Shown: piece by piece, positions 9,955 through 22,438 of the stretch
How the letters are laid out: each line of letters opens with the position of its first letter
Numbering within the stretch: position 1 is the first letter of the stretch
Origin: Leptodactylus fallax
Lineage: Eukaryota; Chordata; Amphibia; Anura; Leptodactylidae
Assembly: GCA_947044405.1 (NCBI GenBank)
Contig: CAMRHE010000457.1
Coordinates: forward strand, 918,001-982,000
Reading direction: 5' to 3'
DNA: 64,000 nucleotides
Notes under the pieces: generated by a model
Database searches by the model: none
What the model saw: the letters and a program-made list of their open reading frames with translations, nothing else
Told to the model about the DNA's origin: nothing
Made by a program: the position numbers and the translations under genes

Positions 9955-11975
9955 TTGTTTGTTTGTTTGTTTGTTTGTTTGTTTGAGTTGGAAGGGATCT
10001 CAAGGGCCATCGAGTCCAACCCCCTGCAAAAGCAGGAATTCCTAAAACATCCCAGCTATATACCTATCCAGTTTCCGCTTGAAGATTTCAATTGATGAAG
10101 AACTCACCACCTCCCGTGGCAGCCTATTCCACTCTCTCACTACCCTTACTGTTAGAAAGTTTTTCCTAATATCTAATCTGAATCTCCTTCCCCTTAGTTT
10201 CATCCCATTACTTCTCGTGCTTCCTTCTGCTAATGAGAATAGGGTAGATCCCTCTGCACTGTGACAACCTTTCAGATATTTAAATACCGCTATTAAGTCT
10301 CCCCTTAGCCTTCTCTTCTGCAAACTAAGCAGTCCCAATTATTTTAGCCTCTCCTTGTAGGACATGGTTTGTAGACCTTCCACCATTTTGGTTGCTCTTC
10401 TCTGGACCTGCTCCAATGAATCGATGTCTTTCTTAAACTGGGGCCCAGAACTGTACACAGTATTCCAGGTGGGGTCTGACCAGGGCAGAGTACAGCGGAA
10501 TAATTACCTCTCTTGATCTAGCTACAATGCTCGTCTTGATACATCCTAGAATTTGGTTAGCCTTTTTAGCCACCGCACCGCACTGTTGACTCATGTTGAG
10601 TTTGCGATCTATTATTATGCCCAGATCCTTTTCCCCTGTACTCTCACTTAGTACTATTCCTCCCATACTATATATGCTTCTTGCATTTCTGTTACCCAGA
10701 TGTAGAACTTTGCATTTGTCCCTGTTGAATACCATTTTGTTCACCTCAGCCCATTGTTCCAGTGTGTCTAAGTCCTTTTGGATGCACTCTCTCTCCTCTC
10801 TAGTGTTGGCCATTCCTCCTATCTTTGTATCATCTGCAAATTTTATTAGTTCCCCATTAATCCCATCATCCAGATCATTTATAAAAATATTAAAAAGTAC
10901 TGGGCCCAGGACAGAGCCCTGCGGCACCCCGCTTTTTACTTTCTTCCAGTTTGATGTATAGCCATTTAGAATTACTCGTTGTGCCCGATCATTAAGCCAA
11001 TTGTGAACCCACCTCACTGATATTTTATCAAAGCCATACTTGATCATTTTTTCAATAAGAATGTTATGTGATACTTTATCAAAGGCCTTACTAAAGTCAA
11101 GATATACTATGTCCACTGCATTCCCCTGGTCCAACCATTCAGTGACTTTATTATAGAAGGAAATAAGATTAGTCTGACAAGATTTATTAGGCATAAAGCC
11201 GTGCTGGCTCTGATTAATTAAAGCCTTCCCATCCAGGTACCTAATTAAATGTTCTTTAACGATTTGTTCAAAGATTTTTCCTACTATCGAGGTCAGACTT
11301 ACCGGCCTATAATTTCCTGGGTCGTCCCTATTCCCCTTTTTGTAGATGGGGACCACATTTGCCCTTTTCCAATCTAGAGGGACCACTCCTGTCTCCCATG
11401 ACTTATTAAAGATTATTGCAAGGGGTTCTGTTATTTCCTCTGCTAATTCTTTTAAAACTCTAGGGTGTAAATCATCCGGTCCTGGGGACTTGGTTTCCTT
11501 AATCTTAGCTAAATGTTCTCTTACCAAACCTTCACTTATAATCAGCTTGGAGTCCTCATTCCCCTCATCACTATCACCATTAATGTTGATATTTCCATCC
11601 ATTTCTTGGGAGAAGACGGATACAAAATATGAATTCAGTAACTCCACCTGCTGATCCACCATGTTAACTTTTTCACCCTTTTCGTTCTTTAGGACTCCAA
11701 TGGTTTCCTTCACTTTTCTTTTGCTCTTAACATATCCCCAAAAACCTTTTACATTACTCTTAACTTCTTTTGCAAGCTTCAATTCGTATTCAGCCTTGGC
11801 TTTTTTAATGCTTATCTTGCAGAGTCTGCAAACTGCTGTATACTCTCCCTTAGATATAGCTCCCATCTTCCACTTGTTGTAAGTTTCCTTTTTCTTTTTT
11901 AGTAGGTTATGTAATTTTTTGGTCATCCATCCTGGAGTTTTTAGGTGATTCCCATTTTTCTTGCTTCTAGGTATT
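9955..11975 (-). mobile_element. CR1-type LINE, 5'-truncated, inserted in the 21-bp satellite
   Basis: On the minus strand the element runs from about 11975 to a (CAAA)n tail at 9955-9984. The 3' end contains the CR1-typical sequence seen on the plus strand as 'gagttggaagggatctcaag' and 'gagtccaaccccctgcaaa'. Satellite monomers flank both sides. It encodes most of an RT but no endonuclease, so it is 5'-truncated as most CR1 copies are. Confidence 0.92.
10042..11967 (-). pseudogene. CR1 reverse transcriptase, frameshifted near its C-terminus
   Basis: A long frame (12022-10433, its first ~18 codons borrowed from the satellite) has RT motifs in order: SPGPDDLHPRVL (179-190), NYRPVSLTS (237-245), YLDFSKAFDKV (307-317) with the first catalytic Asp, SGVPQGSVLGP (364-374), FADD (395-398) with the catalytic pair, and CKVLHLG. 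This is the CR1/L2 arrangement. The end of the protein continues in another frame (about 10430-10042, [18 protein letters not shown]), so at least one indel and one stop interrupt it. The apparent start methionine belongs to the satellite and is not real. The RT core is well preserved, so the insertion is fairly young. Confidence 0.88.
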
Positions 11976-13200
11976 GTTACAGAGTTCCATTCTGATGTCA
12001 CAATAACCTTTTGTGATGTCACTAAGTTCCCTTAGGTTGTCACAGTGCTCCATCGTAATGTCATAGAGTTCCATTGTCATGTCACAGAGTTGCATTGTGA
12101 TGTCGGAATGCCCCATTGTGATGTCACTGAGTTCCATTGTGATGTCACATTGTTCAATTATGATGACACAATGCCCCATTGTGATGTCACAGAGTTCCAT
12201 TGAGATGTCAAAATGCCCTATTGTGATGTCACAGAGTTCCATTGTGATGTAACAATGCCCCATTCTGATGTCACTGTGTTCCATTGTGATGTCACTAAGT
12301 TCCATTTTGATGTCACTGAGTGCCATTATGATGTCACTGAGTTCCATTGTGATGTCACAACGCCCTATTGTGATGTCACTGAGTTCCATTGTGATGTCAC
12401 AATGCCCCATTGTGATGTCACAGAGTTCCATTGTCGTGTCATAATGCCCCATTGTGATGTCACTGTGTTCCATTGTGATGTCACTAAGTTCCATTTTGAT
12501 GTCACTGAGTTCCATTGTGATGTCACAATGCCCCATTGTAATGCCACAGAGTTCCATTGTGATGTTGCAATGCCCTTTTGTGATGTCACTGAGTTCCATT
12601 GTGATGTCACAATGCCCCAAAGTGATGTCACTGAGTTCCATTGTGATGTCGGAATGCCCATTGTGATGTCACTGAGTTTCATTGTGATGTCACAATGCCC
12701 CAAAGTGATGTCACTGAGTTCCATTGTGATGTCACAATGCCCCATTGTGATGTCACAGAGTTCCATTGTGATGTCACAACGTCCCATTGTGATGTCAATG
12801 AGTTCCATTGTGATGTTGGAATGCCCCATTGTGATGTCATTGAGTTCCATTGTGATGTCACTTAGTTCCATTGTGATGCCACTGAGTTCCATTGTGATGT
12901 CGGAATGCCCCATTGTGATGTCACTTTGTTCCATTGTGATGTCACAATGCTACATTGTGATGTCACAGAGTTCCATTGTGATTTCACAATGCCCCATTTT
13001 GATGTCATATAGTTCCATTGTGATGTCATAATGCCCCAATATAATGTCTCTGAGTTCCATTGTGATGTCACAATGCCCCATTATTATGTCACTGAGTTCC
13101 ATTATGATGTCATTAAGTTCCATTGTATTCTGACAATGCCCCATTGTGATGTAACCGAGTTCCATTGTAATGTCACAATGCGCCATTGTGATGTCACTGA

Positions 13201-14670
13201 GTTCCATTCTGATGTCACAATAACCTTTTGTGATGTCACTAAGTTCCCTTAGGTTGTCACAGTGCCCCATCGTAATGTCATAGAGTTCCATTGTCATGTC
13301 ACAGAGTTCCATTGTGATGTCGGAATGCCCCATTGTGATGTCACAGAGTTCAATTGTGATGTTACTATACCCCATTGTGATGTCACTGAGTTCCATTGTG
13401 ATGTCATATTGTTCCATTGAGATGTCAAAATGCCCCATTGTGATGTCACAGAGTTCCATTGTGATGTCACAATGCCCCATTCTGATGTCACTGTGTTCCA
13501 TTGTGATGTAACTAAGTTCCATTTTGATGTCACTGAGTGCCATTATGATGTCACTGAGTTTCATTTTGATGTCACAACGCCCGATTGTGATGTCACTGAG
13601 TTCCATTGTGATGTCACAATGTCCCATAGTGATGTCACAGAGTTCCATTGTGATGTCACAATGCCCCATTGTGATGTCACTGAGTTCCAATGTGATGTCA
13701 CAGAGTTCCATTGTCGTGTCTCAGTGCCCCATTCTGATGTCACTGTGTTCCATTGTGATGTCACTAAGTTCCATTTTGATGTCACTGAGTGCCTTTATGA
13801 TGTCACTGAGTTCCATTGTGATATCACAATGCCCCATTGTGATGTCATTGAGTTCCATTGTGATGTCACTGAGTTCCATTCTGATGTCACAATGCCCAAT
13901 TGTGATGGTATTGTGTTCCATTGTGATGTCACAGAGTTCCATTCTGATGTCACAATAACCTTTTGTGATGTCACTAAGTTCCCTTAGGTTGTCACAGTGC
14001 CCCATCGTAATGTCATAGAGTTCCATTGTCATGTCACAGAGTTCCATTGTGATGTCGGAATGCCCCATTGTGATGTCACAGAGTTCAATTGTGATGTTAC
14101 TATACCCCATTGTGATGTCACTGAGTTCCATTGTGATGTCATATTGTTCCATTGAGATGTCAAAATGCCCCATTGTGATGTCACAGAGTTCCATTGTGAT
14201 GTCACAATGCCCCATTCTGATGTCACTGTGTTCCATTGTGATGTAACTAAGTTCCATTTTGATGTCACTGAGTGCCATTATGATGTCACTGAGTTTCATT
14301 TTGATGTCACAACGCCCGATTGTGATGTCACTGAGTTCCATTGTGATGTCACAATGTCCCATAGTGATGTCACAGAGTTCCATTGTGATGTCACAATGCC
14401 CCATTGTGATGTCACTGAGTTCCAATGTGATGTCACAGAGTTCCATTGTCGTGTCACAGTGCCCCATTCTGATGTCACTGTGTTCCATTGTGATGTCACT
14501 AAGTTCCATTTTGATGTCACTGAGTGCCTTTATGATGTCACTGAGTTCCATTGTGATATCACAATGCCCCATTGTGATGTCATTGAGTTCCATTGTGATG
14601 TCACTGAGTTCCATTCTGATGTCACAATGCCCAATTGTGATGGTATTGTGTTCCATTGTGATGTCACAGA
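13201..14670 (+). repeat. Higher-order duplication: two 735-bp copies (35 monomers each)
   Basis: The marker 'gttccattctgatgtcacaa' followed by taaccttttg occurs at 13201, 13936 and 14671, exactly 735 bp apart, which is 35 x 21. The two full copies are almost identical; the difference I noticed is TCTCAG versus TCACAG near 13714 and 14449. From 14671 a third copy begins and diverges. An older relative of the same marker occurs at 11984. Confidence 0.92.
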
Positions 14671-17600
14671 GTTCCATTCTGATGTCACAATAACCTTTTG
14701 TGATGTCACTAAGTTCCCTTAGGTTGTCACAGTGCCCCATCGTAATGTCATAGAGTTCCATTGTCATGTCACAGAGTTCCATTGTCATGTCGGAATGCCC
14801 CATTGTGATGTCACAGAGTTCCATTGTGATGTCACTATGCCCCATTTTGATGTCACTGAGTTCCATTGTGATGTCACATTGTTCAATTATGATAACACAA
14901 TGCCCCATTGTGATGTCACTGAGTTCCATTGTGATGTCAGAGAGTTCCATTGAGATGTCAAAATGCCCCACTGTGATGTCACAGAGTTCCATTGAGATGT
15001 CACAATGCCCCATTCTGATGTCACTGTGTTCCATTGTGATGTCACTAAGTTCCATTTTGATATCACTGAGTGCCATTATGATGTAACTGAGTTCCATTGT
15101 GATGTCACAACGCCTGATTGTGATGTCACTGAGTTCCATTGTGATGTCACAATGTCCCATAGTGATGTCACAGAGTTCCATTGTGATGTCACAATGCCCC
15201 ATTGTGATGTCACTGAGTTCCAATGTGATGTCACAGAGTTCCATTGTCGTGTCACAATGGCCCATTCTGATGTGACTGTGTTCCATTGTGATGTCACTAA
15301 GTTCCATTTTGATGTCACTGAGTGCCATTATGATGTCACTGAGTTCCATTGTGATGTCACAATTCCCTTTTCTGATGTCAGTGAGTTCCATTGTGATGTC
15401 ACAATGCCCTATTGTGAAGTCACTGAGTTCCATTGTGATGTCGGAATGCCACATTGTGATGTCACTGAGTTCCATTATGTTGTCACTGAGTTCAATTGTG
15501 ATGTCATAATGCCCCATTTTGATGTCACTAAGTTCCATTATGATGTCACAGAGTTCCATTGTCATGTCACAATGCCCCATTGTGATGTCACTGAGTTCCA
15601 TTGTGATGTCACTTAGTTCCATTATGATGTCGGAATGCCCCATTGTGATGTCACTGTGTTCCATTGTGATGTCACAATGCTACATTCTGATGTCACAGAG
15701 TTCCATTGTGGTGTCATAATGCCCCATTGTAATGTCTCTGAGTTCCATTGTGATGTCACAATGCCCCATTGTTATGTCACTGATTTCCATTATATCAATG
15801 AGTTCCACTGTGATGTCACAATACCCTATTGTGATGTCACTGAGTTCCATTATGATGTCACTGAGTTCCATTGTGATGTCACAATGCCCCATTGTGATAT
15901 CACTGAGTTCCATTGTGATGTTACAATGCCCCATTGTGATGTCAATGAGTTCCATTGTGATGTCACAATGTCCCATAGTGATGTCACAGAGTTCCATTGT
16001 GATGTCACAATGCCCTTTTGTAATGTCACTGAGTTCCAATGTGATGTCAAAGTGCCCCATTGGGTTTTCACAGAGTTCCATTGTGATGTCACTGAGTTCC
16101 ATTGTGATGTCACAATGTCCCATTTTGATGTCACTGAGTTCCATTATGATGTCACTGAGTTCCATTGTGATGTCACAATGCCCCATTGTGATGTCACAGT
16201 GTCCCATTGTGATGTCACAGAGTTTCATTATGATGTCACAATGTCCCATTGTGATGTCACTGAGTTCCATTATCATGTCACTGAGTTCCATTGTGATGTC
16301 ACAATGCCCCAATCTGATGTCACAGAGTTCCAATGTGATGTCACAATGCCCCATTATGATGTCACTGTGTTCCATTGTGATGTCACTGAGGTCTATTGTG
16401 ATGTCACTGTGCTCCATTGTGATGTCACTGAGGTCCATTGTGATATCACTGAGTTCCATTGTGATGTCACAATTCCCCATTGTGATGTCACTGTGTTCCA
16501 TTGTGATGTCACTGAGGTCCATTGTGATGTCATAGAGTTCCAATGTGATGTCACAATACTGAAATGTGATGTCACAGAGTTCCATTGTGATCTCACAATG
16601 CCCCATTATGATGTCAATGAGTTCCACTGTGATGTCACTGAGTTCCATTTTGATGTCACTGAGTGCCATTATGATGTCACTGAGTTCCATTGTGATGTCA
16701 CAATGCCCCATTGGGATGTCGCAGAGTTTCATTGTGATGTCACAATGCTCCAATGTAATGCCACAGAGTTCCATTGTGATGTCACCATCCCCCATTGTGA
16801 TGTCAATGAGTTCCATTGTGATGTCACTGTCACAGAGTTCCATTGTGAAGTCACAGAGTTCCAATGTGATGTCACAATGCCCCAATGTGATGTCACAATG
16901 CCCCTTTGTGATGTCACTGAGTTCCATTATCATGTCACTGAGTTCCATAGTGATGACACATTGCCCCATTGGGATGTCACAGAGTTCCATTGTGATGTCA
17001 CAATGCCCCATTTTGATGGTTTTAAGTTCCATTATGATGTCACTGAGTTCCATTGTGATGTCACTGAGTTCCATTGTGATGTCTCAATGAGCTTTTGTGA
17101 TGTCACAGTGTTCCATAGTGTTGGCACTGTCACAGAGTTCCATTGTGTTTTCACAATACCTCATTGTGATGTCACTTAGTTCCATTATGATGTCACAGAG
17201 TTGTATTGTGATGTCACTATGCACCATTGTGATGTCACAGAGTTCTATTGTTATGTCACAATGCCCCATTGTGATGTCACTGAGTTCCATTGTGATGTCT
17301 CAATGCCCCAATGTGATGTCACAAAGTTCCATTGTGATGTCACAATGCCCTTTTTTGATGTCACTCTGTTCCATTATGATGTCACCCAGTTGCATTGCGA
17401 TGTCACAATGCCCCATTGTGAAGTCACAGAGTTCCATTGTGATGTCACAATTCCCCATTGTCATGTCACTGAGTTCCATTGTGATGTCACAATGCCCCAT
17501 TGTGAAGCCACAGAGTTCCATTGTGATGTCACAATACCCCATTGTGATGTCACTGAGATCCATTGTGATGTCACAATACCCCTTTGTGATGTCACTAAGT

Positions 17601-18562
17601 TCCATTGTGATGTAACAAAGCCCTATTTTGATTTCACAATGCCCCATTGTGATGTCACTGAGTTCCATTGTGATGTCACTGAGTTCCATTATGATGTCAC
17701 AATGCCCCATTGTGATGTCACTGAGTTCCATTGTGATGTCACAATACCCCATTGTGATGTCACTGAGATCCATTGTGATGTCACAATACCCCTTTGTGAT
17801 GTCACTAAGTTCCATTGTGATGTCACAAAGCCCTATTTTGATTTCACAATGCCCCATTGTGATGTCACAAAGCCCTATTTTGATTTCACAATGCCCCATT
17901 GTGATGTCACTGAGTTCCACCATAAGCGGCCCCCAGAATGCCCTCCCCCCTCCTGATCATGAATGCCCTCCCCCTCCCCTCCCCATTGTGATGTCACTGA
18001 GTTCCATTGTGATGTCACAATGCCCCATTGTGATGTCACTGAGTTCCATTGTGATATCACAATGCTCCATTGTGATGTCACTGGGTTCCATTGTGATGTC
18101 ACAATGCCCCATTGTGATGTCACAGAGTTCCATTGTGATGTCACAATGCCCCATTGTGATGTCACAATGCCCCATTTTGATGTCACTGAGTTCCATTATG
18201 ATGTCACAATGCCCCATTGTGATGTCACTGAGTTCCATTATGATGTCACAGAGTTCCATTGTGATGTCACAATTCCATTTTCTGATGTCAATGAGTTCCA
18301 TTATGATGTCACAATGCCCCATTGTGATGTCACTGAGTTCCACTGTGATGTCACAATGCCCCATTGTGATGTCACAGAGTTCCATTGTGATGTTACAATG
18401 CCCCATTGTGATGTCACAGTTCCATTGTGATGTCTCAATGCCCCATTATGATGTCACTGAGTTCCATTGTGAAGTCTCAATGCCCCATTGTGATGTCACA
18501 GTGTTCCATTGTGATGTCACAATGCCCCATTGTGATGTCAGAGTTTCATTGTGATGTCAGAG

Positions 18563-19300
18563 AATGCATACAATGGGGCATACTCTTAGGGTTTACAATG
18601 GAAAAACCACTATAAGGGACCACCAGAATGCCCTCCCCCCCCCCCCCCCAACGATCATAGTGGGAAATTTGGTGTTCCCAATGTACTCCGCACAGCTTAC
18701 ATATTCACTTTTCACTGTCTGCTGTGCATTCACATCTGGGAAATTTGATGCTCGCTACACCCTTTAATAAATTCCTTGAGGGGTGCAGTTTCCAAAATGG
18801 AGTCCCAGGAGATCCCACTTTACTGGCATCTCAGGGGCTCTACAGATATGGTGTCCAAAAATTAAGCCATCTATTCCTGTCCTCCAAAAGCCAAACATTG
18901 CTCCTTCACATCTGTGCCCTGCTGTGTACCCAAACAGCAGTTGATGCCCACATGTATGACACAGTTGTACCCAGGATATCCCACTCAACAATGTCATGTG
19001 TTTGGGCACAGATTTAGACGGTATGGTTTGTATACCCCATGTCACTTCTACAGAGCCCCTAAAATGCCAGTAAAGTGGAAGCCCCTGACATATGACCCCA
19101 TTTTGGAAACTACACACCTCAAAGGATTTATCAAGGGGTATAATGAGCACTTGTTTACCCTCAAGTGTTGCATTAATTTAGTTTCCAGTCACAAATACTC
19201 AACTGTGAAAAGTGAAAATTGCAATTTCTCCAGAGTCACTTCAGTGCCCGATATGTTGTGCCCGACTTGTGTCACCAGAGACACACACTCCAAAAACTGT
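18563..19300. repeat. Foldback repeat between satellite and unit A signal exon
   Basis: Inverted arms: 'gaggggtgcagtttccaaaa' near 18778 pairs with 'ttttggaaactacacacctc' near 19101, and 'tttactggcatctcaggggc' near 18820 pairs with 'gcccctaaaatgccagtaaa' near 19057. The loop holds 'gctgtgtacccaaacagcag'. This is a dispersed amphibian-type repeat; I recall similar sequence but cannot name the family. A C-tract (18637-18650) precedes it. There is no gene. Confidence 0.6.
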
Positions 19301-19340
19301 TAAGTAGGTACCCAAGTTAAATAGTACGAATAACACTGAC

Positions 19341-19380
19341 CTTGAAGAAGTATCAGCAGAAGAGGTCCTATAGCTGGCAT
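19341..19380 (-). CDS. Unit A, signal-peptide exon
   Basis: This 40-nt first coding exon starts with ATG at 19380-19378 and reads MPAIGPLLLILLQ plus one base, then the donor GTCAGTGTT. It ends in phase 1, matching the phase 1 start of the V exons. Joined directly to D3 it would create an Ala at the junction (Q-A-E-P), a plausible signal-peptidase region. The hydrophobic core LLLILL is short but typical of a leader. Its sequence, donor and upstream flank match unit B's signal exon at 37268-37310, which supports the call despite its size. Too short to detect as a gene alone. Confidence 0.75.
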
Positions 19381-19458
19381 AGCTGAGAAGTTCAGGTTCC
19401 GAATGTCTCTGGTTCTTGTAACTTCCCATTAGTTTGTCATTTCTTTGACATCTCAGAC

Positions 19459-19473
19459 TGTGGTTAAAAGTTC
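19459..19473 (+). promoter_or_regulatory. Conserved TGTGGTTAAAAGTTC box upstream of unit A signal exon (RUNX-like)
   Basis: The sequence TGTGGTTAAAAGTTC lies about 80 bp upstream of the start codon and recurs in the same position in units B (37384) and D (54913, one change). TGTGGT is the RUNX-family core. Conservation across paralogs is seen; binding is inferred. Confidence 0.5.
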
Positions 19474-19499
19474 CTCTTCTCATTACACACAAAGGGCAC

Positions 19500-19990
19500 T
19501 AATGTAAGTGTCGCACCTCCAAGATGTCTATGCTATATTATAGTCAGTACGTACAGATGTAAAAAAATTTACACTACAGTTAACAAGTTATGTAAACAAT
19601 TGCAGTACACTTTAACTTGACTTTTTCAATGACTTTTTTGAGTGATATCATGCTGCAGCGTGTTATCATATTCAAGATAAAGACGGCTACATCTATAGAT
19701 GGTCATCACTACCACGACTTCTGTCCACAGTACTCAAGATGGCCACTGCTTCTCAGTAGACATACCCTGGATATTTAATTCTGCAATAAACAGATGTATT
19801 GAGCACGTCTGAAGCGCAGAACATGGTGCGTGATATATCTGGATTTATTATTTTGTAGCGTTATATAAGATGCCATTTTGAAGTCACCATTGTTCATGTG
19901 TATAGAAAGAGCGAATCTTTGAATTTTCAAAAAAATTTACGCTTAATGAAAATAGAAATTTACCCTCTTAAAATAACAGACCTAAATAAT
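19500..19990. promoter_or_regulatory. 5' flank of unit A, paralogous to the unit B 5' flank
   Basis: This stretch aligns with about 37420-37770: shared 'gctatattatagtca', 'tattcaagataaagac', 'gatatatctgg' and 'ttatataagatg'. It presumably holds the promoter, read on the minus strand. No single core element can be assigned with confidence. Confidence 0.45.
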
Positions 19991-21291
19991 CAGTCATTGT
20001 GACACATGACAAGGCCCCTCTATACTAGTCAGTCTTGCAATATTCTGGGGCTGTATACAGTGTAGCTCTAGAGGTTTGTGACCACCACAGTGCTTCAGAC
20101 AGTCTCAGCCTCAGTGTGCCTGTGGCCAGAGCCTCCCCATCCTCTTCATCTTCACTTCTCCAATCCTCTGTTCTCATAGGACGCACATGATGGCTTTTTC
20201 GGCATCCTAAAGAGCCAACACACTTATCACATTCTCCTTTCCCCGTCTATACCTCACCACCAGTTTATTCATAAGTCTCCTCCTTCAGGAACTCTGTGCC
20301 TGAGCAATATAAGTACATAGCTTTCAAGTTCATGTGAAGGTATTCTGCGTCTATGTTCATTCAACTACTCTGTTTTTGACCCTAGTCTTATTTTCTGACT
20401 CCATCTTGACTCCTATTCTGTTCCACTGATCTCCTGTGTCTGACCTTGACTTGCCTCTGACTTCTGCACATGTTCTGCCCTCCCTGACGTACTGCCTGTT
20501 TACATCTTTTAACAGATCCCACCAATCCACGACCTCAGGACCACTAGGAGGAAGTGACCTGATAGTCTCCTGGCAGTGAAGACGAGATCAATGTATAGAG
20601 GTTAAAGGGTGAATAGAATACCAGGGATTAGGTGACCCAGAGGGTCCGCAGCCCATTGTTCATTATATACAGCACCTATACGTACCATCAACAGGTATAC
20701 CTTTATACGACACTAGAGAACTAGGAACCTTCGCTCAGCTGAAGCGATTTTTGTATCTGTAGACTGACAGGCACGGGGAAAGATTTACTGGCTCATGAAC
20801 TGGCCCTTTCAGCAACCATAAGGGAGCACGCACCGAGTCAAAAGGCAGAGCTAGCAGCAGCAGAATCAGAGAGCGGAACAGGCAGCGTGTAAAGGAGGTA
20901 AATGGATATTGTAAATGTAAGACAATTCACCAAAACTTTTTTTTTTTTCATCTTTGAGATGAAAAATTTTAAATCTCACTTTTCTACAATTTCTATACAT
21001 TTTTACTTTTCCTTCCTCATCGGTTACCATATTTAACCTCAGCGATTTCCTCTTCTTTTATTAATTTATCTCACTACAGATTCTGAGAAGTCGGGGTCAG
21101 TCTGTAAAATGATAGATGAAAATTCCTATCCAGATTCCATGTTGTCTTTTTAGTGAAATACAGGATCAAAAATGTCACCATTTGAGTTAAATTTAGGATT
21201 CTTATATTGTTGATACAGATCACAAAATGCTGACATGTTAGTTGGTCATACATGTATAACTCAGACATGTACGGCTCATATTAGTTCCATA
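19991..21291. other. Intergenic, nothing recognised
   Basis: C/T-rich sequence (about 20100-20540) followed by ordinary AT-rich sequence with a T-tract near 20938. It has no long frame, splice-flanked V exon, tRNA or clear repeat ends. The C/T-rich part vaguely resembles the solo LTR at 47916-48583 in composition only. Confidence 0.5.
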
Positions 21292-21299
21292 GCTATAAT

Positions 21300-21962
21300 C
21301 AGGGGTGAATGAGATGACCTGAGGCAATGGCATAAACCGGGAGGCGGCAGTCTTTTTGTAATCGGCCGTTACTTATTGTAGTATTGCAATAGGTAGCGGC
21401 TGATCATTTACTCACCCTTTTGCACTCCTGTCCTGGCCGGTTTCCGTTGCTGCCTCTAGCTGGTGCTACAATTACGTCACGGCACTAAAGAATGCTGGGA
21501 CACTATGTTCAGCACTCTGGTCAGGTAAAGCACGCCCTGGTTGGTGGCATTGGAGGCCAGCCTGGACAGGAGTGTGGACGGGTGAGTACATTAATGGTGC
21601 TAACTTTTGTAATAATCCAATAGGTAGAAGCCTAACGTATCACTGAGTGGGACCCAGGGAAAAATGGGAGGTCATATAGTGTGTGGCAGCCATAAAAAAG
21701 GGAGTCATATAGTGTGGAGGGGCCATAAAGGGGCTTTATATATTGTGTGGTACCAGATAAAGGGAAGGGGGGGTGTTATACTATGTGGGGGCCAAATAAG
21801 GGGATTTTTTTTATCTGTAAATGGGGGGTCATGTCCTAAAATTTTAATTAGGGGAGCTCCATCACGAAACCAAAGATAGCTGGGTTGGGTATCTTTTTTT
21901 TTTGGGGTGGTGGGCCTTTCTATAGTTTGCCCCATGCAGCAGAGAGGCTAGGTTCACCCCTA
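21300..21962. mobile_element. Non-autonomous hAT element, 663 bp
   Basis: Left end CAGGGGTGAA; the right end reads TAGGGGTGAA on the other strand. The flanks GCTATAAT and TCTATAAT form an 8-bp duplication with one mismatch. Internally there are G-rich near-repeats of 'catatagtgtgg'. A truncated copy of the same insertion is at about 40890-41252 in the corresponding place of the next duplicated segment, so the insertion predates that duplication. Confidence 0.82.
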
Positions 21963-22402
21963 TCTATAATGTCCAATTTTTCATCCATCTATTGTAATAT
22001 CTTCAGTTTCTTCTTCTATTACTGCCGCTAAACATAATTATTGTATCTTTTAGGGTACATCAATGTTTAGACTTTTTAGTCCAATTCATTAACCAGTTCT
22101 GGACCTCCCATAGACTATATACATCTGGACGGTCCACTCTTAACTCTGTAAGGACTTACCCGTATGTCCTTGCAGCTGCACAAAATCACACAGCTGGAGA
22201 ACTGGGGAGCCATCGGTAACTACAGCCGGAGCTCCTGTAGAGAAGGTAGGGATGGTTTATTACCGTCCCTGCCTTCCCGATTACTGTGTACACAGCGCTC
22301 AATGAACCTTATGGGAGCTATGCAGAGGCGTAGCTAGCGGGGGGGGGGGCACTGAATTTTTGGGGCCCACCCCGGGGCCGCCATTAATACATCCTTTATT
22401 TC

Positions 22403-22438
22403 TAACTAGATCGGTGTCTGCAGACACCGATCTAGTTA
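22403..22438. repeat. 36-bp perfect palindrome
   Basis: The half-site TAACTAGATCGGTGTCTG is followed by its exact reverse complement with no spacer. Two more hairpins follow: around 22467-22507 (tgtcttgtaaac against gtttacaagaca) and around 22540-22580 (gggcggcgc against gcgccgccc), the latter flanking a consensus CRE, TGACGTCA. Confidence 0.9.

Larger units (their letters stand above)
8291..18562 (+). repeat. 21-bp satellite array with CRE-like core, ~10.3 kb (interrupted)
   Basis: The monomer is CCATTGTGATGTCAC followed by TGAGTT, AGAGTT or AATGCC, 21 bp in all, repeated some 370-390 times by length once the CR1 insert and non-monomer blocks are removed. The core GTGATGTCAC is nearly palindromic, and TGATGTCA differs by one C-to-T change from the CRE consensus. 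Because 21 is divisible by three and the monomer lacks stops in several frames, long meaningless reading frames arise on both strands, the largest 647 codons at 13721-15664 minus; these are not genes. C-rich blocks break the array at about 8640-8815 and 17930-17990. It occupies the place where unit A's D1 exon should be. Confidence 0.95.

Noticed and set aside
13721..15664. Long open frames of repeated MELSDITMGHCDIT-like peptides in the satellite
   Set aside because: Frames of similar length and regularity exist on both strands and in several phases. They follow from a stop-free 21-bp monomer and have no coding signals.
8291..18562. CRISPR array
   Set aside because: Monomers are contiguous, without unique spacers, in a eukaryotic sequence.
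19991..20640. A further solo LTR resembling 47916-48583
   Set aside because: Only base composition is similar; no TG...CA ends or target duplication were found.
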